Shown: in pieces, positions 8,280 through 16,702 of the stretch
Layout: each line of letters starts with the position of its first letter
How positions within the stretch are numbered: the stretch's first letter is position 1
DNA from: an uncultured Candidatus Melainabacteria bacterium
Lineage (GTDB): Bacteria > Cyanobacteriota > Vampirovibrionia > Gastranaerophilales > Gastranaerophilaceae
Reading direction: 5' to 3'
NCBI GenBank assembly: GCA_934717895.1
Contig: CAKUZO010000010.1
Location: forward strand, 1 to 35,913
Length of the DNA stretch: 35,913 nucleotides
Made by a program: the position numbers and the translations under genes
Notes under the pieces: model-generated
What the model saw: only the letters and a program-made list of their open reading frames with translations
The model's database searches: none
Told to the model about the DNA's origin: nothing

Positions 8280-9332
8280 CTAAATATTCATTGCTTTTAA
8301 TATTTCTGTCATATCGGCAGAAGTCTTTTTAACCCCTGTATTTGAGTGTTCAATTGCATTATCAGGGTCTTTCAAACCGTTTCCTGTCAAAATACAAACA
8401 ATTTTTGAACCTTCCTTAACTTGGTCTTTAACCTTGATTAAACCTGCAACAGATGCAGCACTTGCAGGTTCTGCAAACACACCTTCTGTTGATGCAATAA
8501 GTTTGTATGCTTTTACAATTTCGTCATCAGTTACAAAATTAATCATTCCGTTACTTTCATCACGTGCAGCTTCAGCTTTTGCCCAACTTGCAGGGTTGCC
8601 GATACGAATAGCTGTTGCAAGTGTTTCAGGTTTGTAAATTCTTTCACCCTTAACAATTGCGGCAGCTCCTTCCGCCTCAAAGCCCATCATTTTAGGCAAA
8701 GTCGGAATTTTACCCAACTTATGCCACTCTGTATAACCTTTCCAATATGCTGTAATATTTCCGGCATTTCCAACAGGGATAAAGTGGTAATCAGGTGCTT
8801 GTCCAAGCGCATTACAAATTTCAAACGCACCGGTTTTTTGCCCTTCAATTCGATATGGGTTAACAGAATTTACAAGTGTAATCGGATAATTGTCAGAAAT
8901 TTTACGCACCATCTCCAACGCCTCATCAAAATTACCTTGAATAGCAATAATTTCTGCACCATACATCATTGCCTGAGAAAGCTTTCCGAGTGCAATGTAG
9001 CCATCTGGAATCAAAACAAATGTTCTCATGCCTGCTCTTGCACCATAAGCCGCGGCAGCAGCAGAAGTGTTTCCGGTTGAGGCACAAATAATTGCTCCGG
9101 AACCAGCCTCTTTTGCCTTTGAAACAGCCATTGTCATGCCTCGATCTTTAAAACTCCCTGTCGGATTGCAACCTTCATATTTTAAGTAGATTTCAGCGTC
9201 AATTCCAATCTTTTTAGCCAAATTATCCGCCTTAATCAAGGGAGTATTTCCCTCATTAAGTGTTACAACCGGAGTTTTTTCAGATACCGGTAAATATTCT
9301 CTAAATGCGTTAATTAATCCTTGGTAATACAT
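8280..9332 (-). CDS. thrC: Threonine synthase
   Basis: The protein is a PLP enzyme of 350 residues that converts O-phosphohomoserine to threonine. [19 protein letters not shown] is at residues 25-43. The PLP-binding lysine is K62 in [26 protein letters not shown] follows near residue 84, and [18 protein letters not shown] is the phosphate-binding Gly-rich region. A late [12 protein letters not shown] closes the fold. The length and motifs fit the short (class II-like) threonine synthases of Cyanobacteria and Firmicutes. AGGGGAAA precedes the ATG at 9332. No other threonine-pathway gene is near. Confidence 0.93.
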   Translation of the reverse strand: MYYQGLINAFREYLPVSEKTPVVTLNEGNTPLIKADNLAKKIGIDAEIYLKYEGCNPTGSFKDRGMTMAVSKAKEAGSGAIICASTGNTSAAAAAYGARAGMRTFVLIPDGYIALGKLSQAMMYGAEIIAIQGNFDEALEMVRKISDNYPITLVNSVNPYRIEGQKTGAFEICNALGQAPDYHFIPVGNAGNITAYWKGYTEWHKLGKIPTLPKMMGFEAEGAAAIVKGERIYKPETLATAIRIGNPASWAKAEAARDESNGMINFVTDDEIVKAYKLIASTEGVFAEPASAASVAGLIKVKDQVKEGSKIVCILTGNGLKDPDNAIEHSNTGVKKTSADMTEILKAMNI

Positions 9333-9407
9333 AATTTTCCCCTCTACATTTATAAACTGTTATTTTATGATAACACAGACATAAATTTTTAGAATAATGA
9401 AAAATTT

Positions 9408-9665
9408 TTACTTTCGGTTTTTAACTTTTTCTCTTTGTTCATCTAATTTTCGTTTAAACAGAACTTTTTGAAATAAATTATACATTTTTTCACTGTTGAC
9501 AACAGTAATTTGAGTTTTCTTATTAACGAAATCAACATTCACATAAGGTTTTTTACTAAAAATATTATTCTCAATATTTACAAGTTGAAACAGCCCCTCA
9601 GTTAATATGCTGACGGGCTCTCTCAAAAATGTATCGAATGTTTTTCGTATATCGAATTTTTTCAT
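9408..9665 (-). CDS. Small basic hypothetical protein
   Basis: I do not recognise this 85-residue lysine-rich protein. It has an N-terminal helix (FDIRKTFDTFLREPVSILTEG), a strand-rich middle (YVNVDFVNKKTQITVV) and a strongly basic C-terminus (KLDEQREKVKNRK). There is no signal peptide or cysteine. No clear ribosome-binding site precedes the ATG at 9665. It lies 75 bp upstream of thrC on the same strand and 82 bp downstream of a TPR gene. Coding is supported mainly by its position between same-strand genes and its regular composition. Confidence 0.5.
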   Translation of the reverse strand: MKKFDIRKTFDTFLREPVSILTEGLFQLVNIENNIFSKKPYVNVDFVNKKTQITVVNSEKMYNLFQKVLFKRKLDEQREKVKNRK

Positions 9666-9747
9666 TTTACTTTTACTAAGGTTTTATTTTGCTATTTATA
9701 AAGGATAAATCCACATCTAAATCTTACCTGACAAGGGAAGGCTCAAC

Positions 9748-11610
9748 TTAGTTTGCTTTCGGCTGGAATTTTTCCATTTTCTTCATGATTTCTGCTCTAT
9801 CAGCAGCGTTTGGATTCATTGCCAAGTACTGTTGATAATATTTTACTGCACCACGATAGTTCAACTCTTTTTCATAAGACATTGCCTTCAACTTAGCGAT
9901 TTGAGGGCTGTTGTGGTAGAAGTCGATTGCTCTGTTGCAGTATTCAATTGCTGATGCGTAATTGTTTTCTTGATATTCGTGCTGGGCAATATCGAAGAAT
10001 TCATTTGATTTTGTTTCACACAAATTGATATATTCAATACCATTTTTCGCAATTACGTTATCAGGATCTTTCATCAAAGCTTTTTGTAATGCCAATCTTG
10101 CGGTTCTAAATTGTTTGTTATGAACGAGAATTTCTGCTAAGTACAAGTCGTCATCAACCGAATTTGAGAAATTAACTGCGTTTTCAAACGTATAAACCGC
10201 ATCTTTTTCTCTTCCCAAAGCAAGATAAGCTTCACCCTTAATTACATTATCCATAAGGTTATTTCCTGCTGCTTGAACGATGTAATTCAAGCTGTCACGG
10301 GATAACGGATCTTGGTGAACAAGTCTTGCAAGTTTCAATTTTGCAAGGTGTAGTTCCAAATCCTCAGGGCATTTTTCAATAGCTTTATTAATGTAATCGT
10401 AAGCTAAATAAACTTCTTTGTTAGTTGTAATACCGTTATTTTCACCACGATCTTTTGCCATTTCGTAATAAGTATTTGCCAAACCTACAATTGCATCGTC
10501 GTTATATGTTGCATCACCGACAAGTTTTGAATAATAGTCCAAAGCTTGGTCATATTTTCTGATGTGCAATGCCATATTTGCAATTCTCAATTTGCTTTCA
10601 GAATTATTTGGATTAATAGCCAATGCGGTTTTCAACTGTTCCATTGCAAATTCTTCGTCCGCACGGTTTTCGTAAATCGTTGCAAGGTTCATATAAGGTC
10701 TTGAATTTTCAGGTTTAACAAGTTGTGCTTTTTTAAATGAATTAATTGCAGCAGCTTGGTTCCCTTGTTTCAAGTACAATTCACCTTGCAAAGTCAATGC
10801 AGGTGAAGAATTCGGATTTACGTGTAATGAGTGGTTTACCCAAGTTAAAGCTTTTGAATAATTGCTTCTTCTTGTTTCAACTTGGGCCATATGATACCAC
10901 GCTGTCGGGTTGTGAGTGTTATATTTCATTGCACTCATAAAGCTCTTTTCAGCGGCATCAAGATCGCCATTCATCATCTGTACAACACCAACATTGTCGT
11001 GAGCATTGGCAAATCCCGGATTAATTTTCAATGACGTATTGAACAAATCCAAAGCATCGTTTCTGTTCCCTAATTTCAAAGTCGCAACACCCATTGCATT
11101 GTATGCTTGGAAGTATTTTGAATCAAGATTTACAGCTGTAACGAACTCTTTTATTGCAGAATTAATCAAGCCTCTTGTTGTTTTGATGTAATCAACGTCA
11201 GATGCAGTTTGACGTTGCATGTAAACATAGCCTTGTGCATAGTGCAAAATAGGGTTATTCGGAGCTTTTTTAAGCAATTTATCCAACTCAAATTGTGCAG
11301 GTTCAAGTTTGTGTTGTTTTGCCATAGAAACAGCTCTCAAAGCTTGCAAATTAATATCATTTGGCTTAGTTTCAAGCATTTCTTTAATCTTTACATCAGC
11401 TAAATCACAGTGATTATATTCAATCAACTGAGCAATTTCAGGGTAAGGCTGAGATAACGATTTAACCGTTGTAACATTTTTTTGAGAGTAAATGTTTGGC
11501 ACAGTCGTTGTATTTCTTTGAACTTGTGCCTGTAATTCTTTCGCATTTGCTTGCGAAGTTAGGACTGTCATAACGACAATAGATGATACTAATAATCTCT
11601 TATAATTCAT
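9748..11610 (-). CDS. Exported TPR-repeat protein
   Basis: The 620-residue protein starts with a clear signal peptide (basic MNYKR, hydrophobic core, cleavage probably after ANA near residue 23). About a dozen tetratricopeptide-like helical pairs fill the rest, for example YFQAYNAMGVATLKLGNR and PTAWYHMAQVETRRSNYSK. It should sit in the periplasm or at the outer membrane and bind protein partners; no enzymatic domain is visible. GGAG at good spacing precedes the ATG at 11610. The start region is shared with the divergent xer gene, and TATACAAT/TATAAT boxes lie in the 120-bp gap. Confidence 0.85.
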   Translation of the reverse strand: MNYKRLLVSSIVVMTVLTSQANAKELQAQVQRNTTTVPNIYSQKNVTTVKSLSQPYPEIAQLIEYNHCDLADVKIKEMLETKPNDINLQALRAVSMAKQHKLEPAQFELDKLLKKAPNNPILHYAQGYVYMQRQTASDVDYIKTTRGLINSAIKEFVTAVNLDSKYFQAYNAMGVATLKLGNRNDALDLFNTSLKINPGFANAHDNVGVVQMMNGDLDAAEKSFMSAMKYNTHNPTAWYHMAQVETRRSNYSKALTWVNHSLHVNPNSSPALTLQGELYLKQGNQAAAINSFKKAQLVKPENSRPYMNLATIYENRADEEFAMEQLKTALAINPNNSESKLRIANMALHIRKYDQALDYYSKLVGDATYNDDAIVGLANTYYEMAKDRGENNGITTNKEVYLAYDYINKAIEKCPEDLELHLAKLKLARLVHQDPLSRDSLNYIVQAAGNNLMDNVIKGEAYLALGREKDAVYTFENAVNFSNSVDDDLYLAEILVHNKQFRTARLALQKALMKDPDNVIAKNGIEYINLCETKSNEFFDIAQHEYQENNYASAIEYCNRAIDFYHNSPQIAKLKAMSYEKELNYRGAVKYYQQYLAMNPNAADRAEIMKKMEKFQPKAN

Positions 11611-11654
11611 TTTATCTCCTGCAGGATAATTAATTATTTTAATTCTTACAAAAG

Positions 11655-11663
11655 TATTGTATA
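11655..11663 (+). promoter_or_regulatory. -10 region for the xer gene
   Basis: TTGTATAAT lies about 70 nt before the xer start in the divergent intergenic gap. Overlapping reverse-strand TATTATAC may serve the TPR gene, so the two promoters probably overlap here. Confidence 0.4.
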
Positions 11664-11729
11664 ATATTATTTATAAAAAAGCAATAATATAAATGAAGTA
11701 GAAAACTTATATATAAAGGCAATAACATT

Positions 11730-12644
11730 ATGAGCGTAAACGAAAAATCAAAACAGGATTTAGAGGATTTTAAATCATACATAATAGCCGAGAAGAACTT
11801 TTCTGAGCATACCGCAAAAGCATACTGTTCAGATGTTTTAAGCTATTTAATATGGCTTGAAGATGTTGCTTGTGAGGACGTAAATTTTTCTAAAATCAGA
11901 GAATATATACATTTTATACAAAAATTTAATTACAAAAAAACGACTGTTGCGAGAAAAATCGCTTCATTAAGAACTTTTTACAAATATTTATACAGGGAGC
12001 GAAAAGTTGATTCAAATCCGGCGATGAATTTAAATAATCCTAAACGTCCGAAGTCTTTACCAAAATTTTTAACGCCTGATGAAGTTGAACAGATTTTAAA
12101 TAATACAAAAATTGAGACTCCGGCAGGATATCGCAACAGAACCATTTTAGAGCTTTTATGGGCTACCGGAATGCGAATTTCAGAGCTTTCAGGGCTAAAT
12201 TTTGGCGACTTAAATCTAGAAAACAACGAAATCCGAGTTTTTGGGAAAGGCTCAAAAGAGCGAATTATTTTAGTCACTGACAGGGCAAAAAACTATCTTG
12301 AAAGATACATTGAAACAGCAAGACCGCTTATCCCGAAAGGTTTTCCGGTGCCACCAAAAAATGAAGATTCACCTGTTTTTATAAATAATACAGGATATAG
12401 ATTACAAACCAGAACTGTTAGAAACGTGATAAATGAAGTTGTAGAAAAAATAAACTTGCCCAAACACGTAACCCCACACGTTTTCCGTCACAGTTTTGCA
12501 ACACATTTAATCGAAAACGGTGCAGATTTAAGAATTGTACAAGAGCTTTTGGGACACGCAAGTATTTCTAACACGCAAATTTATACCCATGTTTCAACTC
12601 AACACCTGAAAGAAGTTTACAACGAAGCTCACCCAAGAGCATAA
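11730..12644 (+). CDS. xerC: Tyrosine recombinase XerC/XerD
   Basis: The 304-residue integrase-family protein has an N-terminal SAM-like DNA-binding domain (to about residue 100) and a complete catalytic domain. The catalytic residues are R149 (ATGMRISEL), K173 (GKGSKER), H250 and R253 (HVFRHSFATHL), H276 (LLGHAS) and nucleophile Y285 (QIYTHV). Length and motifs match chromosome-dimer-resolving XerC/D, which act at dif, rather than phage integrases. XerC versus XerD cannot be decided from this alone. There is no neighbouring mobile-element context. It converges with ccdA, with nine bp between stops. Confidence 0.9.
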   Translation: MSVNEKSKQDLEDFKSYIIAEKNFSEHTAKAYCSDVLSYLIWLEDVACEDVNFSKIREYIHFIQKFNYKKTTVARKIASLRTFYKYLYRERKVDSNPAMNLNNPKRPKSLPKFLTPDEVEQILNNTKIETPAGYRNRTILELLWATGMRISELSGLNFGDLNLENNEIRVFGKGSKERIILVTDRAKNYLERYIETARPLIPKGFPVPPKNEDSPVFINNTGYRLQTRTVRNVINEVVEKINLPKHVTPHVFRHSFATHLIENGADLRIVQELLGHASISNTQIYTHVSTQHLKEVYNEAHPRA

Positions 12645-12653
12645 TGCCTGAAT

Positions 12654-13358
12654 CTACCGCATTACTAGCGGAGCAAAAATCTTGTAAAAAATATAAATTG
12701 AAGCCAAAACAAGTAATACTCCACTGATTTTCAAAAGCCAGTCTGAAAATTTGTAAAAACTGTTGTGATTTTTCAAATGAGAAGTCAAAAATCCTGCAAG
12801 AATTAAGATTAAACCTTGTCCAAGCGAAAATAAAAACAGCATTATAATTGCATTTACAACACTTGCAGAAAGTGATGCAAACGCCATAATTCCTGCTAAA
12901 ATAGGCGTTGAGCAAGGTGTGCCTGCCAGAGCAAAAACTCCACCCAACAAAATCGGATACAAATAAATATTTGTACCTTCATTCCTTGGCATTTCTTTAA
13001 TCATTACAGGAAGTTCAAAATCCAACACCCCCATAAGTTTTAACCCCATAACCATAATAATTCCGGCAAGAAATATTCCGAAATATCCGCCCGCAAAAGA
13101 TATGAAAACTTTTCCCGTAATAGCGCAAATTATTCCGATTACAGAAAAAACAATCGCTGTGCCAAATACGAAAAACAGCATTTGCAAAAATGTTTTAAGA
13201 GGTTTTTCTTTCGAATACCCGCCGATATAACCTATTATTATAGGAAGCATCGCAAGTGAACAAGGAGAAATTGAAGCGACCAACCCTCCAAAAAAAGAAA
13301 GAGCAAAAAGCAATAACAAACTCCCATTTTGAGTAAATAAAGTTATATAGTTTTCCAT
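12654..13358 (-). CDS. ccdA: CcdA/DsbD-type membrane thiol transporter
   Basis: The protein is a six-span membrane protein of 234 residues that moves reducing equivalents from cytoplasmic thioredoxin to the periplasm. The paired cysteines are C33 in SPCSLAMLPIIIGYIGG and C149 in GTPCSTPILAG, each next to the expected prolines in the first and fourth spans. Its ATG shares one base with the stop of the upstream thioredoxin-like gene (TAATG), which strongly implies translational coupling and a joint function. No cytochrome c maturation genes are nearby, so envelope thiol repair is a more likely role than haem attachment here. Confidence 0.9.
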   Translation of the reverse strand: MENYITLFTQNGSLLLLFALSFFGGLVASISPCSLAMLPIIIGYIGGYSKEKPLKTFLQMLFFVFGTAIVFSVIGIICAITGKVFISFAGGYFGIFLAGIIMVMGLKLMGVLDFELPVMIKEMPRNEGTNIYLYPILLGGVFALAGTPCSTPILAGIMAFASLSASVVNAIIMLFLFSLGQGLILILAGFLTSHLKNHNSFYKFSDWLLKISGVLLVLASIYIFYKIFAPLVMR

Positions 13359-13744
13359 TATTTTAGCTCCTGTAAATATCTATCCATCTGTTCTTTTGGA
13401 ATAGCTCCCTCAATTCTTTTAACCTGCCTACCGCCAGAGTTCAGTAAAACTATTGTCGGAACTAGGGTTACGTTGTATTTTTTTATTTGTTCTTCGCTGA
13501 AAGAATTTTTATCTTGAACTTGAATTTCTGTTAAGATAATTTTACCATTGTATTTTGGGAAAATTTCTTTGAATACCTTATTCATTGTTTGACAATCCAA
13601 GCACATTGCAGAGGTGAATTTTACCACTTGCGGCTTGCCTGTTTCTGTGGTCTTTGCAGTGGTTGAATTTGAGGCTGTAAGTGCCATATAAAGCATTAAT
13701 GGAATTGCAAAAATCAATGAAATTATGATGATATTTTTCTTCAT
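13358..13744 (-). CDS. Membrane-anchored thioredoxin-like protein
   Basis: The 128-residue protein has an N-terminal anchor or uncleaved signal (residues 3-24) and a thioredoxin fold. The redox motif is CLDC at residues 48-51 in FTSAMCLDCQTM, and the family cis-proline segment is VTLVPTIVLL. It would face the periplasm and receive electrons from CcdA, whose gene overlaps its stop codon by one base. GGAG lies seven nt before the ATG, and an AAAATTATAC -10-like stretch lies farther upstream. The CLDC active site differs from the classical CGPC, so its partner range is unknown. Confidence 0.87.
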   Translation of the reverse strand: MKKNIIIISLIFAIPLMLYMALTASNSTTAKTTETGKPQVVKFTSAMCLDCQTMNKVFKEIFPKYNGKIILTEIQVQDKNSFSEEQIKKYNVTLVPTIVLLNSGGRQVKRIEGAIPKEQMDRYLQELK

Positions 13745-13900
13745 GAGCGGCTCCTTTCTTGTATAATTTTAGCATAAAATAAACAAGATTTTTTTCTAAC
13801 GACAGTTGGGTAATTTTTTATGTAAAAATTTTTCACATAACACTAGCAAAAAAATTTTTTCTCATGTATTATTACATTCATAATAAATTTAATACTTAAT

Positions 13901-14773
13901 ATGGATAACGAAATGCAATTATTAATTGACAAAGAACTTAATTCAGACGACAAGATATTGAAACCTGATTTCAATTCTAAGACAGGTCGTGAACTTCTCG
14001 CTTTTTACCTCCAAACCAAGTTTAAACAAATATTGGCTTATGACAAGCGATGTGAAACCCCGATGTTTAAAGATGTTGACCCGACATTTATTTCACGGTT
14101 TACCAAACGGTTGATAACCAATCCGGCAAAACGTCTTTTGATAGGGATTGCGGGCGAGTCCGCCTCAGGCAAATCCACTGTGTGCCGAGAAGTTAAAAAT
14201 GTTATCGAACGTTTAGACATGCCTGTTTCTGTGTTAAGTACTGACAATTATTTCAACGATATTTCTGCATTAATTAAAAAATTTGGAAGCTTTGACAATT
14301 TGCGTGATAATGGCTATGATGTTGATTCTCCGAAGAGTTTTCAGCTAGATTTGTTGCGTCAAGACTTGCAGGACTTGTCTAACGGCGAAACAGTTTATGC
14401 GCCTCGTTATGTTCCGAACGGAACAGGAGTTTCTATTCCGAAAGCTACAAAAATTGAATCTGATAAAATCGTTGTTGTAGAAGGTATTGCAGCACTTTAT
14501 GATGATGTGAAAGATGTTTTTGATGTAAAAATTTACATTGAAACAGATAACGAAGTAAGATATAACAGATTTATGAAACGAGCTCAAGAAGAGCGAAATC
14601 AAGATAAAGAGAATGCCATGAAACATTGGCAATACCTCCTTGATGTTGGCGAAAAATATGTTATTCCATGTCGAGAAGCTGCCGATTTTGTTTTGGACGG
14701 CAATTCTGATTTGAATTATTTTGACAAAATTTTGGAATATATTCATACGATTACGAATAATTTTCAACAATAG
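13901..14773 (+). CDS. udk: Uridine kinase / phosphoribulokinase-family P-loop kinase
   Basis: The 290-residue protein has a kinase core beginning near residue 78. The P-loop is GESASGKST at 85-93, followed by VLSTDNYFND (substrate-binding Asp), YAPRYVPNGTG and IVVVEGIAALYDDVKDVFDVKIYIE, as in uridine/cytidine kinases. The family reaction phosphorylates uridine or cytidine with ATP or GTP. An 80-residue N-terminal region precedes the core, which is longer than in typical Udk, so a different substrate is possible. There is no Shine-Dalgarno before the ATG at 13901; an in-frame second ATG lies at 13913. The neighbouring upp is 18 kb away, so a salvage link is only functional. Confidence 0.78.
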   Translation: MDNEMQLLIDKELNSDDKILKPDFNSKTGRELLAFYLQTKFKQILAYDKRCETPMFKDVDPTFISRFTKRLITNPAKRLLIGIAGESASGKSTVCREVKNVIERLDMPVSVLSTDNYFNDISALIKKFGSFDNLRDNGYDVDSPKSFQLDLLRQDLQDLSNGETVYAPRYVPNGTGVSIPKATKIESDKIVVVEGIAALYDDVKDVFDVKIYIETDNEVRYNRFMKRAQEERNQDKENAMKHWQYLLDVGEKYVIPCREAADFVLDGNSDLNYFDKILEYIHTITNNFQQ

Positions 14774-15109
14774 ACAATATTTTTTTAACAATAACTTTTG
14801 CTCATATACAATGTTATAGCAATATAGCATTATATGGCTACCATTTTGCATCTTATTTTTTATCAAGTATTTTCCAATACACCCATTTCCGTTCTCCCTA
14901 GCGCACTCACAGGCAATTGTAAATTAAATGTAACAAATCATCTTTTTTATTAAAGTTTTTTCATTAAAAATCCGAGATAAAAACTACAAGCAAATACCGA
15001 AAACCTTAAAAACAAAATTTGGTTGAAGGAGATTAGGGCTGAATAGTAAAAACAACCCCAAAACGCCTTGAATAATTGTATTACAGGGAAGTTTTGGGTC
15101 GGAGGTAAA
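14774..15109 (+). promoter_or_regulatory. Leader region of the 15110-15793 operon with alternative hairpins
   Basis: This 336-bp gap holds no supported gene; a 39-codon ATG frame at 14833 lacks a ribosome site and I do not call it. Near its end CCCAAAAC (15057-15064) pairs with GTTTTGGG (15091-15098), and inside this CCTTG (15066-15070) pairs with CAGGG (15084-15088). The stem ends two bases before the GGAGG ribosome site. The 5' arm can instead pair with TTTGGTTG (15018-15025) through CAACC-AAA. Two exclusive folds next to a ribosome site look like a translational switch or protein-binding leader. No known riboswitch consensus is recognisable. Confidence 0.4.
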
Positions 15110-15475
15110 ATGAATTTAAAAACTGAAAATCTTACGGCAATTGACACTAACTCAGTTGCAAACAGCATTATGCATGACATTACAGACATTAATGCTATGG
15201 AAAAGATGCTCAATACAGAGCTTAGTTCCGAAGACTTATTTAGGATAGATTGTGCAATCTTGTCTTCTCTCAAAGGAACAAAAGATTTTTCCAGAGATTT
15301 GTTGAGCCAATTAGAGGCCGGAAAATTTGAAACTATGGTTGAAGTACCTACAAAAGTTACCCCACAAAAGGATATGTTTATGGAAATTCAACGTCAAACT
15401 ATGGCGGATATTACCCAACCTTTGCACAACATGTTTGACGATATGGCAAATATGATTATAAGCGAATTTAGCTAA
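15110..15475 (+). CDS. Hypothetical protein, first of a two-gene unit
   Basis: I do not recognise this 121-residue acidic, helical protein. It has no signal peptide, no membrane span and one cysteine. The ATG at 15110 is chosen because GGAGG lies five nt before it; a TTG at 15068 would add 14 residues and destroy that fit. The last 25 residues (ADITQPLHNMFDDMANMII) resemble the end of the next protein (VSTPIKNLFDDVLCFV), suggesting a shared C-terminal helix motif. The next gene starts 24 bp later, and both are closed by one strong terminator. A foldable leader precedes it. Confidence 0.7.
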   Translation: MNLKTENLTAIDTNSVANSIMHDITDINAMEKMLNTELSSEDLFRIDCAILSSLKGTKDFSRDLLSQLEAGKFETMVEVPTKVTPQKDMFMEIQRQTMADITQPLHNMFDDMANMIISEFS

Positions 15476-15499
15476 TATTTTATACTAAGGAGTGAAATT

Positions 15500-15793
15500 A
15501 TGAAAGATTTATGTGGCAAAATTGATGCTTTGGTAATTGATTATACCAAGCTCCCCCCAATTGAAGATGTAAGTGAAAATTTAATGCTGTCCGAAGAATT
15601 ACTTGACAAGTACAAGATTGTAATTGATGAAGGCAAAATTGAGCAAATAATTGCGGAAATTCCGGAAGAACATCGTAATACACTTACATTCGACGAAAAA
15701 ATTGAATACATCAGAAAAATTTTGGCTTATGATGTTTCAACACCAATTAAAAACTTGTTTGATGATGTTCTGTGCTTTGTAAGTAAATTATAG
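15500..15793 (+). CDS. Hypothetical protein, second of a two-gene unit
   Basis: The 97-residue acidic helical protein is of unknown function. AAGGAG lies eight nt before the ATG. The C-terminal TPIKNLFDDVLCF repeats the pattern at the end of the preceding protein (QPLHNMFDDMANM), with P, N, FDD and following hydrophobics in register. This fits two related or co-assembling proteins. There are no catalytic motifs. It is co-oriented with the preceding gene with 24 bp between them and followed by a terminator, so the pair is a simple operon. Confidence 0.7.
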   Translation: MKDLCGKIDALVIDYTKLPPIEDVSENLMLSEELLDKYKIVIDEGKIEQIIAEIPEEHRNTLTFDEKIEYIRKILAYDVSTPIKNLFDDVLCFVSKL

Positions 15794-15836
15794 ATAAAAT
15801 ACTACGCAAAATCGACATTTCAAAAAATACAAATAG

Positions 15837-15880
15837 AAAAACCCCATTTGTAAAAGACTTTTCTTTCAAATGGGGTTTTT
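15837..15880 (+). terminator. Strong terminator after the two-gene unit
   Basis: AAAAACCCCATTTG pairs perfectly with CAAATGGGGTTTTT (14 bp) across a 16-nt loop, ending in a T-run. The symmetrical A/T flanks would let it also stop transcription of the converging gene at 15924. Confidence 0.93.
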
Positions 15881-15923
15881 GCATCTTTAATTAATTTTTA
15901 TTTTTAGTTTTTATACTATTGTT

Positions 15924-16616
15924 TTACAAATCCTCAAACCCTGGTGATGTTGATGGAAGATTTTTATAGCCTGAATTAGACATAACAGTCTTTTTTATAT
16001 ATTTGTTTGAATAACCGCCACGTTCAAACAACTTTTTCAACTGATTTTCTCTCACAACGAGCGGGTGTAATTCATCATTACTTTCCGGATAAAGCTTTAC
16101 GATTTCATACCAAACAGAAGCTTCCATTGTCCACGCATAAGTTTCTTCCGCAAGCGAATTATACTCATCTTGGTGAAGTGCCTCGTGCGACAATAGTGCA
16201 GAAAGCGCTCCCGGAGGTGCATCTTTGTGGCGTGGGTTTATGTAAATATACAACTGTTTATTCTTTTTCCAGCCCAAAGCGTCAAAATTTGCATAACTCT
16301 GGTTGATAGTTCCTAAATCCTTAAACTCAATTTTTACAGGACGTCCGGATAAGTTATTTCCTAAAATTGCATTGCGAGAAAACTCTCCGTTCGTGCCCTT
16401 CAACATATCAAGTGCAACGTATATAACTTCGTCTTTCCCGACATCTTTGTACATCGGTGTAATTTGTTTTACATAATTATAAGTGTATTTTGCAGGATAA
16501 GTTTTTGGCATTTCGATAAGTTCCTGCGAATTCTTTTTTGCCGCAAACGACGGCGCCTGCATTATTATTGCAAGACCTGCAACTATTAAAATCTTTTTTA
16601 TACTTTTACTATCCAC
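15924..16616 (-). CDS. Exported HExxH protein, putative metallopeptidase
   Basis: The 230-residue protein has a signal peptide (KKILIVAGLAIIMQAPSFA, cleavage near residue 25). Its most telling feature is SHEALHQDEYN, with the zincin HExxH at residues 144-148, followed nine residues on by EE (157-158), where a third zinc ligand could lie (LAEETYAW). Before it LYIYINPRH is a likely edge strand. This pattern is seen in secreted zinc peptidases, but I cannot place it in a named family. The upstream region has GGAGAGAG before the start. It faces the two-gene unit across a terminator. Confidence 0.7.
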   Translation of the reverse strand: MDSKSIKKILIVAGLAIIMQAPSFAAKKNSQELIEMPKTYPAKYTYNYVKQITPMYKDVGKDEVIYVALDMLKGTNGEFSRNAILGNNLSGRPVKIEFKDLGTINQSYANFDALGWKKNKQLYIYINPRHKDAPPGALSALLSHEALHQDEYNSLAEETYAWTMEASVWYEIVKLYPESNDELHPLVVRENQLKKLFERGGYSNKYIKKTVMSNSGYKNLPSTSPGFEDL

Positions 16617-16702
16617 TAATCTCTCTCCTATAATATTTTGAAAACTACTCTTGTAGCAGATAATAATATTATAATTATCTTATTTTAGACGTCAAATTTT
16701 TT

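Noticed and set aside
8270..8290. GGAGGAAACTAA on the plus strand that looks like a ribosome site
   Set aside because: No start codon follows at usable distance; it covers the 3' end of thrC, which is read from the other strand.
14345..14866. Long minus-strand frame opposite the uridine-kinase-like gene
   Set aside because: It lies antisense to a gene with clear kinase motifs, has low-complexity Ile/Asn/Phe composition typical of an AT-rich shadow, and has no ribosome-binding site.
14833..14952. ATG frame of 39 codons in the 14.8-15.1 kb gap
   Set aside because: There is no ribosome site and the composition is unremarkable; it does not look like a real gene.
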